This document shows, piece by piece, positions 26,193 to 36,057 of a stretch of DNA of 64,000 nucleotides. This DNA comes from Cohnella sp. WQ 127256 (GTDB lineage: Bacteria; Bacillota; Bacilli; Paenibacillales; Paenibacillaceae). Position numbers and translations under genes: made by a program. The notes below the pieces were generated by a model. It did no database searches and had not been told where the DNA came from. It worked only from the letters and a program-made list of their open reading frames with translations. The DNA lies in contig NZ_JAMZCY010000001.1 of the NCBI RefSeq assembly GCF_024519285.1, positions 1,054,001-1,118,000 on the forward strand, written 5' to 3'. The stretch's first letter is position 1; every line of letters begins with the position of its first letter.

Positions 26193-26834
26193 TTGGAATG
26201 GGAATTTCATGTTTTTAGCCTCATAGGTACAATCGCATTCGCTGTAAGTGGAGCTATCGTTGCAATGGAAGAGGAATACGATATTTTAGGTGTGTTTGTA
26301 TTAGGATTAGTTACTGCATTTGGCGGCGGAATTATTCGTAATTTGCTCATCGGCGTACCGGTCACGACGTTGTGGAATCAAGGGTTATTTCTCAAGACCG
26401 CAGGGGTTGCCATCCTTATCGTATTCATCCTTCCAATTGATTGGATTCATCATTGGAAAAAAGGAGAGGCATTCTTCGATGCGATTGGCCTTGCGGCATT
26501 CGCCATTCAAGGAGCTTCATTCGCCGTTAAAGCAAATCTACCGTTAAGTGCCGTCATGGTTGCCGCAATGCTCACCGGAATTGGTGGAGGAATGATTCGG
26601 GATATTATGGCCGGACGAAAGCCGCTCGTTCTTCGTGATGAGATCTATGCAATGTGGGCCATAGCGGCTGGGTTCGTAATGGGTATAATGAACATTAATA
26701 TGCCTTGGGAGCTATTCACATTGTTCCTATTAATCGTCGTGTTCAGAATGTTATCCGTATTTTACAAATGGAAGCTACCGCGTCGCAAAATACATATCGC
26801 GGGTGGTCAGAACCAATCAGGAGGTCAGTCATGA
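26193..26834 (+). CDS. TRIC-family (UPF0126) membrane protein
   Basis: A 213-residue integral membrane protein with an internal duplication: two three-span repeats, each with the glycine-rich GGGIIRNLLIG (about residues 46-56) or GGGMIRDIMAG (about 128-138) motif typical of trimeric intracellular cation channel homologues (YadS/YicG). Seven spans are expected. The likely function is a cation channel or small-solute pathway. Start is a TTG at 26193 behind GGGGGAGAG. The stop overlaps the next gene by four bases. Confidence 0.87.
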   Translation: MEWEFHVFSLIGTIAFAVSGAIVAMEEEYDILGVFVLGLVTAFGGGIIRNLLIGVPVTTLWNQGLFLKTAGVAILIVFILPIDWIHHWKKGEAFFDAIGLAAFAIQGASFAVKANLPLSAVMVAAMLTGIGGGMIRDIMAGRKPLVLRDEIYAMWAIAAGFVMGIMNINMPWELFTLFLLIVVFRMLSVFYKWKLPRRKIHIAGGQNQSGGQS

Positions 26835-27298
26835 GTTATTCCGTATTGTTTGTCTGTCTAGGAAATATATGTCGCTCGCCAATGGCGGAGGCAGTGTTTC
26901 GTGATTTGGTTAAAAGTGAAGGGATGGAGAGCATAATTACCGTCGACTCGGCGGGTACAGGAGATTGGCATCTCGGTCATCCTCCTCATGAGGGTACGCG
27001 TAAGCTTCTGGATCAGAATTCGATTTCCTACGATGGTATGAAAGCTAGACAGCTTCAGGATACAGATGGAGGGAGCTTTGATCTCATCGTAGCTATGGAT
27101 ACAAAAAATGAACGTGATATTCAAGAACGTTTAGGGCATTCGACTCGCTCCAAGGTCGTTCGTTTTCTTTCTTTTCTACCAGAGAAAGGAATAGACGATG
27201 TTCCTGACCCTTACTACACGGGCAATTTCGATGAAGTGTACGAGATGGTTAAGGACGGCTGCATGAAAATATTAAAACAGATCAAAACGGAACTATAG
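26831..27298 (+). CDS. Low-molecular-weight protein phosphatase (YwlE-like)
   Basis: A 155-residue cytosolic phosphatase. The P-loop is Cys9-LGNI-Cys14-Arg15-Ser16 (CLGNICRSP), with the general acid Asp in DVPDPYYTG. In Bacillus YwlE of this family removes phosphate from arginine, and other members act on phosphotyrosine; the sequence does not decide. ATG 26831 with AGGAGG six bases upstream overlaps the stop of the TRIC gene. A longer frame from 26705 is an overlap artefact. Confidence 0.88.
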   Translation: MSYSVLFVCLGNICRSPMAEAVFRDLVKSEGMESIITVDSAGTGDWHLGHPPHEGTRKLLDQNSISYDGMKARQLQDTDGGSFDLIVAMDTKNERDIQERLGHSTRSKVVRFLSFLPEKGIDDVPDPYYTGNFDEVYEMVKDGCMKILKQIKTEL

Positions 27299-27300
27299 CT

Positions 27301-27834
27301 ATGGGAGAAGTTGTTGAAAGCTCGGACGATACTCCTACAGCTTCGTTCCCCTTATCGTTTAAGCAGCTTAGATTCGTTACTCAGGATGAGCTTACTCGGC
27401 GCATGGAGTCGATTAAAGTGTTGAAGGAAGACACCACTGAGCTGTATCGGATTATTAAGGACACGGAAATGGGCGAGCATTATTTGCATTATGCCGTTTT
27501 TCATCTTCATGTCGCAGGCGGTGGGGTCGAGGAGGAATATCATCATTTACTCCCCTTGGAGCATGATGACGTTATTGCGCTGGCGCTTGACTCTCCAATA
27601 TTTGAGTACCCTCAGCAATGGGACCGTCCATATTTGCGCAATGGTCCGCAGGGTGGGTTTGTTTGGTATGATCCTGAGGGTTTGTCTGAAGAGGAAACTT
27701 ACGCGGAGACGGAAGCATATATCCGTGCGCAGCTAATCGCCTTTCACAAGCAGTCGGATCAAGGGGAAGATGAGGTAAAACGATTGTTTGACAAGATGGA
27801 TGAGCAGTTGCCTCCCAGAAAGAATGACGATTAA
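27301..27834 (+). CDS. Conserved-looking hypothetical protein
   Basis: A 177-residue acidic, soluble protein I do not recognise. It has no membrane span or signal peptide. The centre (residues 61-85) is His-rich (HYLHYAVFHLHVAGGG, EEEYHHLLPLEHDD), which could bind metal, and the C-terminal third is strongly charged. It begins two bases after the phosphatase stop codon with no clear ribosome site, so it probably depends on translational coupling. A hairpin follows. Confidence 0.7.
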   Translation: MGEVVESSDDTPTASFPLSFKQLRFVTQDELTRRMESIKVLKEDTTELYRIIKDTEMGEHYLHYAVFHLHVAGGGVEEEYHHLLPLEHDDVIALALDSPIFEYPQQWDRPYLRNGPQGGFVWYDPEGLSEEETYAETEAYIRAQLIAFHKQSDQGEDEVKRLFDKMDEQLPPRKNDD

Positions 27835-27836
27835 GG

Positions 27837-27882
27837 ATATTAAGGGCTGTCGTGAGAAATGTTATACGACAACCCTTAATAT
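27837..27882. terminator. Hairpin between converging genes
   Basis: ATATTAAGGGCTGTCGT (27837-27853) pairs with ACGACAACCCTTAATAT (27866-27882) with one mismatch. The T tract is weak, but position and stem length suggest transcription termination for both sides. Confidence 0.7.
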
Positions 27883-27889
27883 TTATGGG

Positions 27890-28636
27890 TTAAAGAAATG
27901 ATTTTGGGCCTAGGAATGCGGCTAGCGCTCCAGGTATCTCATTTTGCCAAAAACCCCATTTATGCTCTCCGTCTTTTTCCAAGTAATGAACAGCGGCTCC
28001 TTTATCCTCCAATAGCTTAAATGCACTTCGATTCAAAGCCACGAAATCGAACGTCCCTCGATCTGTTGCGAACTCATTTTCCTGAAGTCCGACCAGCATC
28101 CAAATTCTCATTTTGTCTAAAGAAGAGGCTTGTTCAATCTGCTCGACATAACAATCATAAAATGCGCCAGAAAGAGATAGGATTCGGTTAAACAGGCTAG
28201 GATAGGTGAGGGCGAGTGACAATGACACGGCTCCTCCTAAGGAGTCACCGGCTAGAAGCCTTTGTTCAGGAACATCACGCACGGGATAATGGGATTCCAC
28301 CCAAGGAATTAATTCATCTGCGAAAAATTGGGTATATAAACGATAGCGAGCCCCATCAGGTGTATATTCCGAAGTGCGAAGACTTTTGTCCACCTCAACT
28401 CCGACAATAATAAATGGCTCCCAATCCTCCTCAAGAATAAGTCTCTGAGTATGGGTCGCAATTCGTCCGAAGTTGAAAAAATCTTCGCCATCCTGACAAT
28501 AAACGACAGGGTAACTGATCCATTGCTGAAAACCAGGTGGCAAATAGACTCGAATTGTGCGGCTTCCTTCAGGTAAAATATGACTTGGAACTTCATGCTT
28601 ATGAATCGTTCGTTTAAATAGTGGGTTGTCGCTCAT
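27890..28636 (-). CDS. Esterase of the Fes/YbbA type
   Basis: A 248-residue alpha/beta hydrolase related to enterochelin esterase and Bacillus YbbA. The nucleophile elbow is GDSLGGAVS, the N-terminal strand region IRVYLPPGFQQWISYPVVYCQDG is typical, and the catalytic His lies in DGEHKWGFW near the end. The start at 28636 has AAGGAGG ten bases upstream. No siderophore genes are adjacent and no Fur box is visible, so an iron-related role is not supported; a general ester hydrolase is equally likely. Confidence 0.83.
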   Translation of the reverse strand: MSDNPLFKRTIHKHEVPSHILPEGSRTIRVYLPPGFQQWISYPVVYCQDGEDFFNFGRIATHTQRLILEEDWEPFIIVGVEVDKSLRTSEYTPDGARYRLYTQFFADELIPWVESHYPVRDVPEQRLLAGDSLGGAVSLSLALTYPSLFNRILSLSGAFYDCYVEQIEQASSLDKMRIWMLVGLQENEFATDRGTFDFVALNRSAFKLLEDKGAAVHYLEKDGEHKWGFWQNEIPGALAAFLGPKSFL

Positions 28637-28720
28637 GTGTGACAAACCTCCTTGACAAGTATGGGAAAACTCAAGCTTGGGCAAACCAATTGAATGCGAT
28701 TAAAGGTGAATTGTATTAAG

Positions 28721-28754
28721 CTGTTATACAAATTATATAACACTGTTATACAAA
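28721..28754. repeat. 12-bp direct repeat, 22-bp period, upstream of pdhA
   Basis: CTGTTATACAAA occurs at 28721-28732 and again at 28743-28754, exactly 22 bases (two helical turns) apart, with TATAAC between them giving an overlapping GTTATA/TATAAC dyad. It lies about 50 bases upstream of the pdhA -35 hexamer and about 100 before the divergent esterase start. Likely a regulator site. Confidence 0.5.
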
Positions 28755-28803
28755 CATGAATTAGAAAGAAGCTAGATAATTAAAGGAAATTTCGAGTTTT
28801 TCT

Positions 28804-28833
28804 TTGACCAAACCATACAAACAGGGATATAAT
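28804..28833 (+). promoter_or_regulatory. Sigma-A promoter of pdhABCD
   Basis: TTGACC (28804-28809), 18 bases, TATAAT (28828-28833). The start point would be near 28840, leaving a leader of about 43 bases to the ATG at 28884. Confidence 0.8.
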
Positions 28834-28838
28834 AATAA

Positions 28839-29990
<1,152 letters not shown>

Positions 29991-30010
29991 TAAATTTGCT
30001 GATTAAAATA

Positions 30011-30057
30011 GAGACGACCTGCGGTGATGTTCCAACATCTTCCGCAGTAGATCGCTC
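30011..30057 (+). other. Hairpin between pdhA and pdhB
   Basis: CTGCGG (30019-30024) pairs with CCGCAG (30042-30047) and GATGTT (30026-30031) with AACATC (30034-30039), with a flanking GAG/CTC extension. No T tract follows, so it is not a terminator; it may set a processing or stability boundary within the pdh mRNA. Confidence 0.6.
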
Positions 30058-30079
30058 TTAGACGGGAGAGTTTAACAGC

Positions 30080-31057
30080 ATGGCTCAAATGAATATGAAA
30101 GAAGCGATTCGCGACGCAATGCGCGTTGAGCTGAAACGCGACCCTAACGTAGTCCTCTTTGGAGAAGACGTGGGTAATGTGGGTGGAGTGTTCCGTGTAT
30201 CGGAAGGCTTGCAAAAGGAATTCGGTGAGTCTCGTGTATTCGATACACCGCTTGCTGAATCCGCAATTGGCGGATTGGCTGTTGGTCTTGGAACGCAAGG
30301 CTTTCGTCCAATTGCTGAAATTCAGTTCGTAGGCTTTATCTATGAAGCGTTGGATCAAATGTTCATCCAAGCAGCGCGCTTACGTTACCGTTCCGGCGGA
30401 CGTTACCACGCACCAATTGTATTTCGTACTCCTTTCGGCGGCGGTGTTAAAGCTGCAGAATTGCATACAGATTCCCTTGAGGGCTTGGCTATCCAAACTC
30501 CGGGAATTAAAGTTGTTATTCCTTCTAACCCATACGATGCTAAAGGTCTAATGATCTCAGCTATTCGCGATAATGATCCTGTATTTTTCATGGAGCATTT
30601 GAACTTATACCATGCATTCCGTGATGAAGTACCAGAAGAGGATTACACAGTTCCCATCGGTAAAGCTAAAGTTGTTCGTGAAGGTAAAGATATTACCATT
30701 CTTTCTTATGGCCTAATGGTGCATACTTCCATGAAAGCTGCAGAAGAATTGGAGAAGAACGGTATTTCTGCTGAAGTAATCGATCTTCGTACACTTATGC
30801 CGCTTGATATCGATACAATCGTGGCTTCCATTCAGAAAACAAACCGTGCTATGGTTGTGCAGGAAGCTCAGAAAACTTCTGGAGCAGCTGCAGAAATTAT
30901 TGCACAAATTAACGAAAAAGCTATCTTGCACTTGGAAGCACCCGTGCTTCGTTGCGCAGGACCTGATACCGTGTATCCGTTCGCGCAAGTCGAGGATGCC
31001 TGGTTGCCTAGTATCGCTCGTATCGTGAAAACAGCAAATCAGGTTCTTCAGTTCTAA
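30080..31057 (+). CDS. pdhB: Pyruvate dehydrogenase E1 beta subunit
   Basis: A 325-residue transketolase-like subunit that completes the E1 active site. It shows the conserved [45 protein letters not shown] and the C-terminal transketolase domain from about residue 190 with [20 protein letters not shown] stands ahead of the ATG. It is separated from pdhA by 89 bases that hold a hairpin. Confidence 0.95.
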   Translation: MAQMNMKEAIRDAMRVELKRDPNVVLFGEDVGNVGGVFRVSEGLQKEFGESRVFDTPLAESAIGGLAVGLGTQGFRPIAEIQFVGFIYEALDQMFIQAARLRYRSGGRYHAPIVFRTPFGGGVKAAELHTDSLEGLAIQTPGIKVVIPSNPYDAKGLMISAIRDNDPVFFMEHLNLYHAFRDEVPEEDYTVPIGKAKVVREGKDITILSYGLMVHTSMKAAEELEKNGISAEVIDLRTLMPLDIDTIVASIQKTNRAMVVQEAQKTSGAAAEIIAQINEKAILHLEAPVLRCAGPDTVYPFAQVEDAWLPSIARIVKTANQVLQF

Positions 31058-31073
31058 TTGAGGAGGTCTCCAT

Positions 31074-32414
31074 GTGACGAGATTCGAATATCGGTTCCCG
31101 GAGCTAGGCGAAGGCTTGCATGAAGGCGAAATCGTCAAAATGCATATTACGCCTGGTCAGATGATTACAGACGAAGATATTATTATGGAAGTTCAGAACG
31201 ATAAAGCAATCGTAGAAGTGCCATGTCCAGTTAACGGTAAAGTCGTTGAAGTGCGTGCCAAAGACGGACAGGTTATGCATATTGGCGAAGTTGTTGCGAT
31301 CATCGAGGCAGAAGGCGATGTACCAGATCAAGAGCCTTCAGTTGAAGATCAAGCACAAGCTGTTGGCGGAGCTAGCGGCAACAGTGCGGTTGGTGGCGCG
31401 GATACAAAAGGTGAGCCAGCTCAACAGCCGGCGACTGAAGCAGCTGCACCAGCGGCAGCAGTTGAAGCGAAGCCTGCATCCGGAGCTTTAGTCTTGGCAA
31501 CGCCAAGCGTTCGCAAGCTTGCTCGCGAAAAAGGCGTAGTGATTGCTGAAGTATCGGGCAGTGGTAAAAACGGTCGCATTACTCGCGATGATGTTCTAGG
31601 TTTTGCAACCGGTGGAGCACCAAAAGCGGCAGCGGCAGTTGAAGCGAGTACTGAAGCTCCAGCAGCTACAGCTGCTAGTGCAGCAGCGCCGAAAGCTACT
31701 GTAAGTGGACCAGGCGTTGAAGAGCGAGTTCCATTCAAAGGAATCCGTAAAGCAATTGCTAATGCCATGGTTAAATCCGTGTATACAGCTCCTCATGTCA
31801 CTTTAATGGATGAAGTGGACGTTACAGGTCTTGTTGCGCTTCGCACAAGAGCTAAGCCTGTAGCAGAGAAGAAGGGCGTCAAGCTTACTTATTTGCCATT
31901 CATCGTTAAGGCTCTCGTTGCAGCGTGTCGCGAATTCCCGGCGCTTAATGCTACGATTGATGAAGTTGCTAATGAGATCGTCTATAAGAAATACTACAAT
32001 ATAGGTATCGCTACGGACACGGATAACGGCTTGATCGTTCCTGTCATTCACGATGCGGATCGCAAGAATGTTTGGTCCGTCGCCAATGAAATCCGCGACC
32101 TTGCAATCCGTGGACGCGATGGTAAATTGGCTCCGAACGAAATGAGAGGCAGCACGATTTCAATTACGAATATCGGCTCCGCTGGTGGTATGTTCTTCAC
32201 GCCAGTCATTAATTTCCCTGAGGTTGCTATCCTCGGTACGGGTCGCATAACGGAGAAAGCCGTTGTTAAGAACGGCGAGATCGTTATCGCTCCTGTAATG
32301 GCTCTATCCCTAAGCTTTGACCACCGTATTATCGATGGTGCAACTGCACAGAACTTCTTAAATTACATTAAACAGCTGCTCAGTGATCCTGAACTGCTAG
32401 TTATGGAGGTGTAA
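31074..32414 (+). CDS. pdhC: Dihydrolipoamide acetyltransferase E2
   Basis: The 446-residue core of the complex. One lipoyl domain (lipoyl Lys44 in QNDKAIVEV), an Ala/Pro-rich linker (about 85-140), a peripheral subunit-binding domain (ATPSVRKLAREKGV to RITRDDVL), a second Ala-rich linker and the catalytic domain with His417 and Asp421 in DHRIIDGA. The start is GTG at 31074 behind AGGAGG. It sits in ATGTGA, so the overlapping ATG at 31072 meets a stop at once. Confidence 0.95.
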   Translation: MTRFEYRFPELGEGLHEGEIVKMHITPGQMITDEDIIMEVQNDKAIVEVPCPVNGKVVEVRAKDGQVMHIGEVVAIIEAEGDVPDQEPSVEDQAQAVGGASGNSAVGGADTKGEPAQQPATEAAAPAAAVEAKPASGALVLATPSVRKLAREKGVVIAEVSGSGKNGRITRDDVLGFATGGAPKAAAAVEASTEAPAATAASAAAPKATVSGPGVEERVPFKGIRKAIANAMVKSVYTAPHVTLMDEVDVTGLVALRTRAKPVAEKKGVKLTYLPFIVKALVAACREFPALNATIDEVANEIVYKKYYNIGIATDTDNGLIVPVIHDADRKNVWSVANEIRDLAIRGRDGKLAPNEMRGSTISITNIGSAGGMFFTPVINFPEVAILGTGRITEKAVVKNGEIVIAPVMALSLSFDHRIIDGATAQNFLNYIKQLLSDPELLVMEV

Positions 32415-32417
32415 TCC

Positions 32418-33839
32418 ATGGTCGTAGGAGACGCTTCTCTAGACATCGACTTGCTCGTCGTTGGTGCCGGTCCTGGTGGTTACGTAGCCGCAATTCGTGC
32501 TGCACAATTAGGTCAGAAAGTTATTATCGCGGACAAAGCTAAATTTGGTGGGGTCTGCTTGAACGTAGGTTGTATTCCTTCAAAAGCGTTGATTAATGCC
32601 GCTCACCATTTCGAGTCGATGCAGCATGCATCCGATTTTGGATTGTCAGCGGAAAACGTAAGCGTGGATTTTGGTAAAGTTCAGGAGTACAAATCATCCG
32701 TCGTTAACAAAATGACAGGTGGAGTGGAAATGCTACTGAAAGCAAACAAGGTTCAAATGTTCAATGGTGAAGTTATGTTCATCAATGAAAACGAAGCTCG
32801 TTTGTTCAATGACCAAGAAGCGCCACGTTACCGTTTCAAGAACTGTATTATCGCGACGGGCTCCCGTCCTATCGAGCTTAAGCCTTTCCCATTCGGCGGA
32901 CGTATTCTGTCCTCCACCGAAGCGTTATCTCTGCCTGAATTGCCGAAGAGCCTAATCGTTATCGGTGGTGGATATATTGGAATCGAGCTTGGTCAAATGT
33001 ACGCGAAATTTGGAACGAAAGTAACTGTACTTGAAGGTGCAGATACAGTTCTTCCAGGCTTCGATAAAGACATGAGCCAGCTTGTTGTGAAGAAGCTTAA
33101 GAAATCTAACGTAGATATCGTTAACGGCGCACTTGCTAAGGGTGCTGAGCAAACGGATAAAGACGTTACGGTTACTTATGAGGTGGGTGGAGAGCAAAAG
33201 TCGGTTACAGCTGATTACTTGCTCGTTACTGTAGGTCGTCGTCCGAATACGGATGGTGAGCTTGGCCTTGATCTGATCGGCGTTAAAGTTGGCGAGCGTG
33301 GCTTGATCGAAGTTGATGATCAATGCCGCACAAACATCAAGCATATTTTCGCGATTGGTGATATCGTACCGGGTGCTGCACTTGCACACAAAGCTTCTTA
33401 CGAAGCGAAGGTCGCTGCTGAAGCGATTGCCGGATTGCCATCCAAAGTTGATTATAAATGTATTCCAGCTGTTGCTTTCTCTGATCCTGAATGCGCAAGC
33501 GTTGGGTATACTGAGAAGGAAGCGAAGGAAAAAGGCTATAATGTGAAGTCCAGCAAGTTCCCGTTCGGCGGTAATGGTCGTGCGGTAACGTTGAACGGCT
33601 CTGACGGCTTCCTGAAGCTCATTCACGACGTGGACAATGGTCTTGTGCTTGGTGCACAAATCGCCGGCGTAGAAGCGTCTAACATGATCGCTGAGATCGG
33701 TCTTGCAATCGAGATGGGCGCTACGATCGAAGATATCGCTCTTACGATCCATGCTCATCCGACATTAGCGGAAATTACGATGGACGCTGCTGAACTAGCC
33801 ATGGGTCATCCGATCCACACTTTAGCTCCTAAATCATAA
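32418..33839 (+). CDS. pdhD: Dihydrolipoamide dehydrogenase E3
   Basis: The flavoenzyme that reoxidises lipoyl groups with NAD. 473 residues: FAD motif GAGPGGY (16-22), redox disulfide Cys47/Cys52 in [16 protein letters not shown] motif [12 protein letters not shown], the second FAD segment [10 protein letters not shown], and the C-terminal catalytic HAHPTLAE. It starts three bases after the E2 stop codon. It may also serve other 2-oxoacid complexes encoded elsewhere. Confidence 0.95.
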   Translation: MVVGDASLDIDLLVVGAGPGGYVAAIRAAQLGQKVIIADKAKFGGVCLNVGCIPSKALINAAHHFESMQHASDFGLSAENVSVDFGKVQEYKSSVVNKMTGGVEMLLKANKVQMFNGEVMFINENEARLFNDQEAPRYRFKNCIIATGSRPIELKPFPFGGRILSSTEALSLPELPKSLIVIGGGYIGIELGQMYAKFGTKVTVLEGADTVLPGFDKDMSQLVVKKLKKSNVDIVNGALAKGAEQTDKDVTVTYEVGGEQKSVTADYLLVTVGRRPNTDGELGLDLIGVKVGERGLIEVDDQCRTNIKHIFAIGDIVPGAALAHKASYEAKVAAEAIAGLPSKVDYKCIPAVAFSDPECASVGYTEKEAKEKGYNVKSSKFPFGGNGRAVTLNGSDGFLKLIHDVDNGLVLGAQIAGVEASNMIAEIGLAIEMGATIEDIALTIHAHPTLAEITMDAAELAMGHPIHTLAPKS

Positions 33840-33849
33840 TTTTTCAACA

Positions 33850-33912
33850 AATAAACCTTTATGAGGACTTCACGACATTTCGTTGTGATTGACCTTCATA
33901 AAGGTTTATTTT
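33850..33912 (+). terminator. Terminator of the pdh operon
   Basis: AATAAACCTTTATGAGG pairs with CCTTCATAAAGGTTTATT across a branched hairpin whose inner stem is CACGAC/GTTGTG. The right arm ends in TTTATTTTCC. Confidence 0.82.
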
Positions 33913-34039
33913 CCTTTAGCGACCGTCCGACTGTACGATTTCATCTGAATAGAGCTCTGTCAGTTCAAAGGTATGAACGTGCAGAATATATTGTTCTAAA
34001 GTGTTAACCGCAATTGGTGGATAAAGGAGAGAGCCCTAA

Positions 34040-34531
34040 ATGAATGAAGAAACAAGGCCGGTGAGTCGATCCCGTTCGATTATGACAGAGCTAGTTTTTC
34101 CTACAGACACGAATCATCATGGGACGATGTTCGGTGGAACACTGATGAAATATATCGACAAAATCAGTGCAATAGCAGCCATGCGCCACTGTAGTAAGCC
34201 TGTTGTTACGGCATCATCGGATAGTCTCGATTTTCTGTCACCCATACGGATGGGGGAGGCGGTGGAGCTTGAGGCATTCGTTACCTCAACGCATCGTAGC
34301 TCCATGGAAGTGTATGTCGTTGTCCGAGCAGAGAATTTGTTTACAGGCGAGCGTAGAGTGACTTGTACCGCATTCTCTACCTTTGTCGCTGTTGACGAGA
34401 AGGGTAAACCTGTAGCCGTTCCCCCCGTGAAACCGGAAAATGAAGCGGAGCAAAAATTGTTCGATAGTGCCCCAGAACGTTACGAGTTTCGTAAGAAGCG
34501 CCGAGCGGAGAGGTATTCCTCCACAGACTGA
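34040..34531 (+). CDS. Acyl-CoA thioesterase (YkhA-like)
   Basis: A 163-residue single-hotdog thioesterase that hydrolyses acyl-CoA. Landmarks are the N-terminal VFPTDTNHHGTMFGGTLM with the active-site Asn/His region, the helix YIDKISAIAAMRH and the strand VTASSDSLDFLSPI. The length and order fit the YkhA/BACH-type family, which assembles as hexamers. AAAGGAG precedes the ATG. It is followed after 66 bases by thyA, with no terminator between. Confidence 0.9.
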   Translation: MNEETRPVSRSRSIMTELVFPTDTNHHGTMFGGTLMKYIDKISAIAAMRHCSKPVVTASSDSLDFLSPIRMGEAVELEAFVTSTHRSSMEVYVVVRAENLFTGERRVTCTAFSTFVAVDEKGKPVAVPPVKPENEAEQKLFDSAPERYEFRKKRRAERYSSTD

Positions 34532-34597
34532 CGACTGACAAGCGGGGGAGTACATGTTACAATTAACAACAAAATCTTACGTCGAGGTGTATTCTCC

Positions 34598-35392
34598 TTG
34601 CGCAATTATCTAGACTTACTTCAAGAGGTACTTAATAACGGAGCAGTGAAAGAAGATCGAACAGGGACAGGGACGTTATCTGTGTTCGGCAGACAGCTTC
34701 GATTTGACTTATCAGAAGGTTTCCCACTTGTGACAACGAAACGGATTCATCTCAAATCGGTCGTGCATGAGCTGCTATGGTTTCTGAGAGGTGATACCAA
34801 TATTCACTATTTGAAAGAGAATGGCGTTCGAATCTGGGACGAATGGGCAGATGAGAACGGGGATCTAGGACCCGTATACGGCTCTCAGTGGCGTGCTTGG
34901 GAGACGCCGGATGGCCGTACGATCGATCAGATTCAGCAGGTGGTTGATGGGATTAAAAATAACCCAGACTCCCGCAGACATCTTGTGAGCGCGTGGAACG
35001 TCTCTGTTATAGATCAAATGAAGCTGCCGCCCTGTCATTTCGTCTTTCAATTTTACGTGGCACAAGGGAAATTATCTTGCATGTTAACGATGCGTTCCGT
35101 GGATACGTTCCTCGGACTTCCGTTTAACATCGCTTCTTACGCCCTATTAACTCATATGATTGCACAGCAATGCGGTCTTGAGGTTGGGGAATTTATTTGG
35201 TCTGGAGGGGATGTTCATATTTACAGCAACCACCTAGAGCAAGTGAAGGAGCAACTGACTAGAGATCCGTTGCCACTCCCTAAACTTAATATTTTGCGTA
35301 AGCCTGATTCGATATTTGATTATACATTCGAAGATTTCGAATTTGCCAATTATGAGTACCATCCAGCTATTAAAGCTCCAGTAGCCGTGTGA
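34598..35392 (+). CDS. thyA: Thymidylate synthase (ThyA type)
   Basis: Converts dUMP to dTMP with methylene-tetrahydrofolate, releasing dihydrofolate. The 264-residue length equals the E. coli enzyme, and the catalytic Cys146 lies in LPPCHF. Other landmarks are [11 protein letters not shown], the [10 protein letters not shown] arginines, and the nucleotide-binding GDVHIYSNH. The start is a TTG at 34598 behind GAGGTG. It is linked with dfrA, which recycles the dihydrofolate it makes. Confidence 0.96.
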   Translation: MRNYLDLLQEVLNNGAVKEDRTGTGTLSVFGRQLRFDLSEGFPLVTTKRIHLKSVVHELLWFLRGDTNIHYLKENGVRIWDEWADENGDLGPVYGSQWRAWETPDGRTIDQIQQVVDGIKNNPDSRRHLVSAWNVSVIDQMKLPPCHFVFQFYVAQGKLSCMLTMRSVDTFLGLPFNIASYALLTHMIAQQCGLEVGEFIWSGGDVHIYSNHLEQVKEQLTRDPLPLPKLNILRKPDSIFDYTFEDFEFANYEYHPAIKAPVAV

Positions 35393-35441
35393 GCAAGGGC
35401 TTTCCCGCTGACCCGACTATTCGATCGAAAGGAAAATGACA

Positions 35442-35933
35442 ATGACTGTAACCTTTATAGCTGCTGTCGCCTCTAATGGAGTCATCGGCTTGGATAATAA
35501 ATTGCCTTGGCGACTACCTGCTGATATGAAATATTTTGCGAAGCATACGACCGGAAAGCCCGTTCTTATGGGTCGCAAAACGTATGAATCATTGGGACGC
35601 CCGTTGAAGGATCGGACTAATATTATTTTGTCGCGAACTCTTGAGGAAGCCCCAGAGGGCTGTCAATTAGTCCATTCCATCTCCGAAGCCATATCCCAAT
35701 ATGGGGATGAGGAGTTAATGGTCATTGGTGGTGCTGACATCTATGCACAAATGCTAGAGGTGGCGGATCGCTTGCAATTAACAGAGATCGGACAGCCGTT
35801 CGAGGGAGATACTTATTTTCCCGACTTTGATCGGAAGGAATGGAATTTAGTATCGCGAGACGAGGGTGTTCTAGACGACAAAAACCTACTTCCACATGCA
35901 TTTTGCGTATATGAACGCTCAACTATGAAATAG
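35442..35933 (+). CDS. dfrA: Dihydrofolate reductase
   Basis: Reduces dihydrofolate to tetrahydrofolate with NADPH, the partner step to thyA. 163 residues: the active-site acid Asp28 lies in LPWRLPADM, the NADPH motif in GRKTYESLGRPL, and the second nucleotide segment in VIGGADIY. ATG 35442 has AAAGGA eight bases upstream; the ATG at 35436 is too close to it. It follows thyA after 49 bases. Confidence 0.95.
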   Translation: MTVTFIAAVASNGVIGLDNKLPWRLPADMKYFAKHTTGKPVLMGRKTYESLGRPLKDRTNIILSRTLEEAPEGCQLVHSISEAISQYGDEELMVIGGADIYAQMLEVADRLQLTEIGQPFEGDTYFPDFDRKEWNLVSRDEGVLDDKNLLPHAFCVYERSTMK

Positions 35934-36057
35934 TACAAACAATATTACGGATAATCCATTCTGACTGGCGTGTGCTTTTGATAGGATATTTTATCATCGA
36001 CTATAAAATGTTGAATAAGTGCACTATCGAAGATACAGACAGACGGAGGAGAAGAAG

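Noticed and set aside
32952-33758. 268-codon minus-strand frame opposite pdhD
   Set aside because: Antisense shadow of a well-supported flavoenzyme gene, with no ribosome site or motif.
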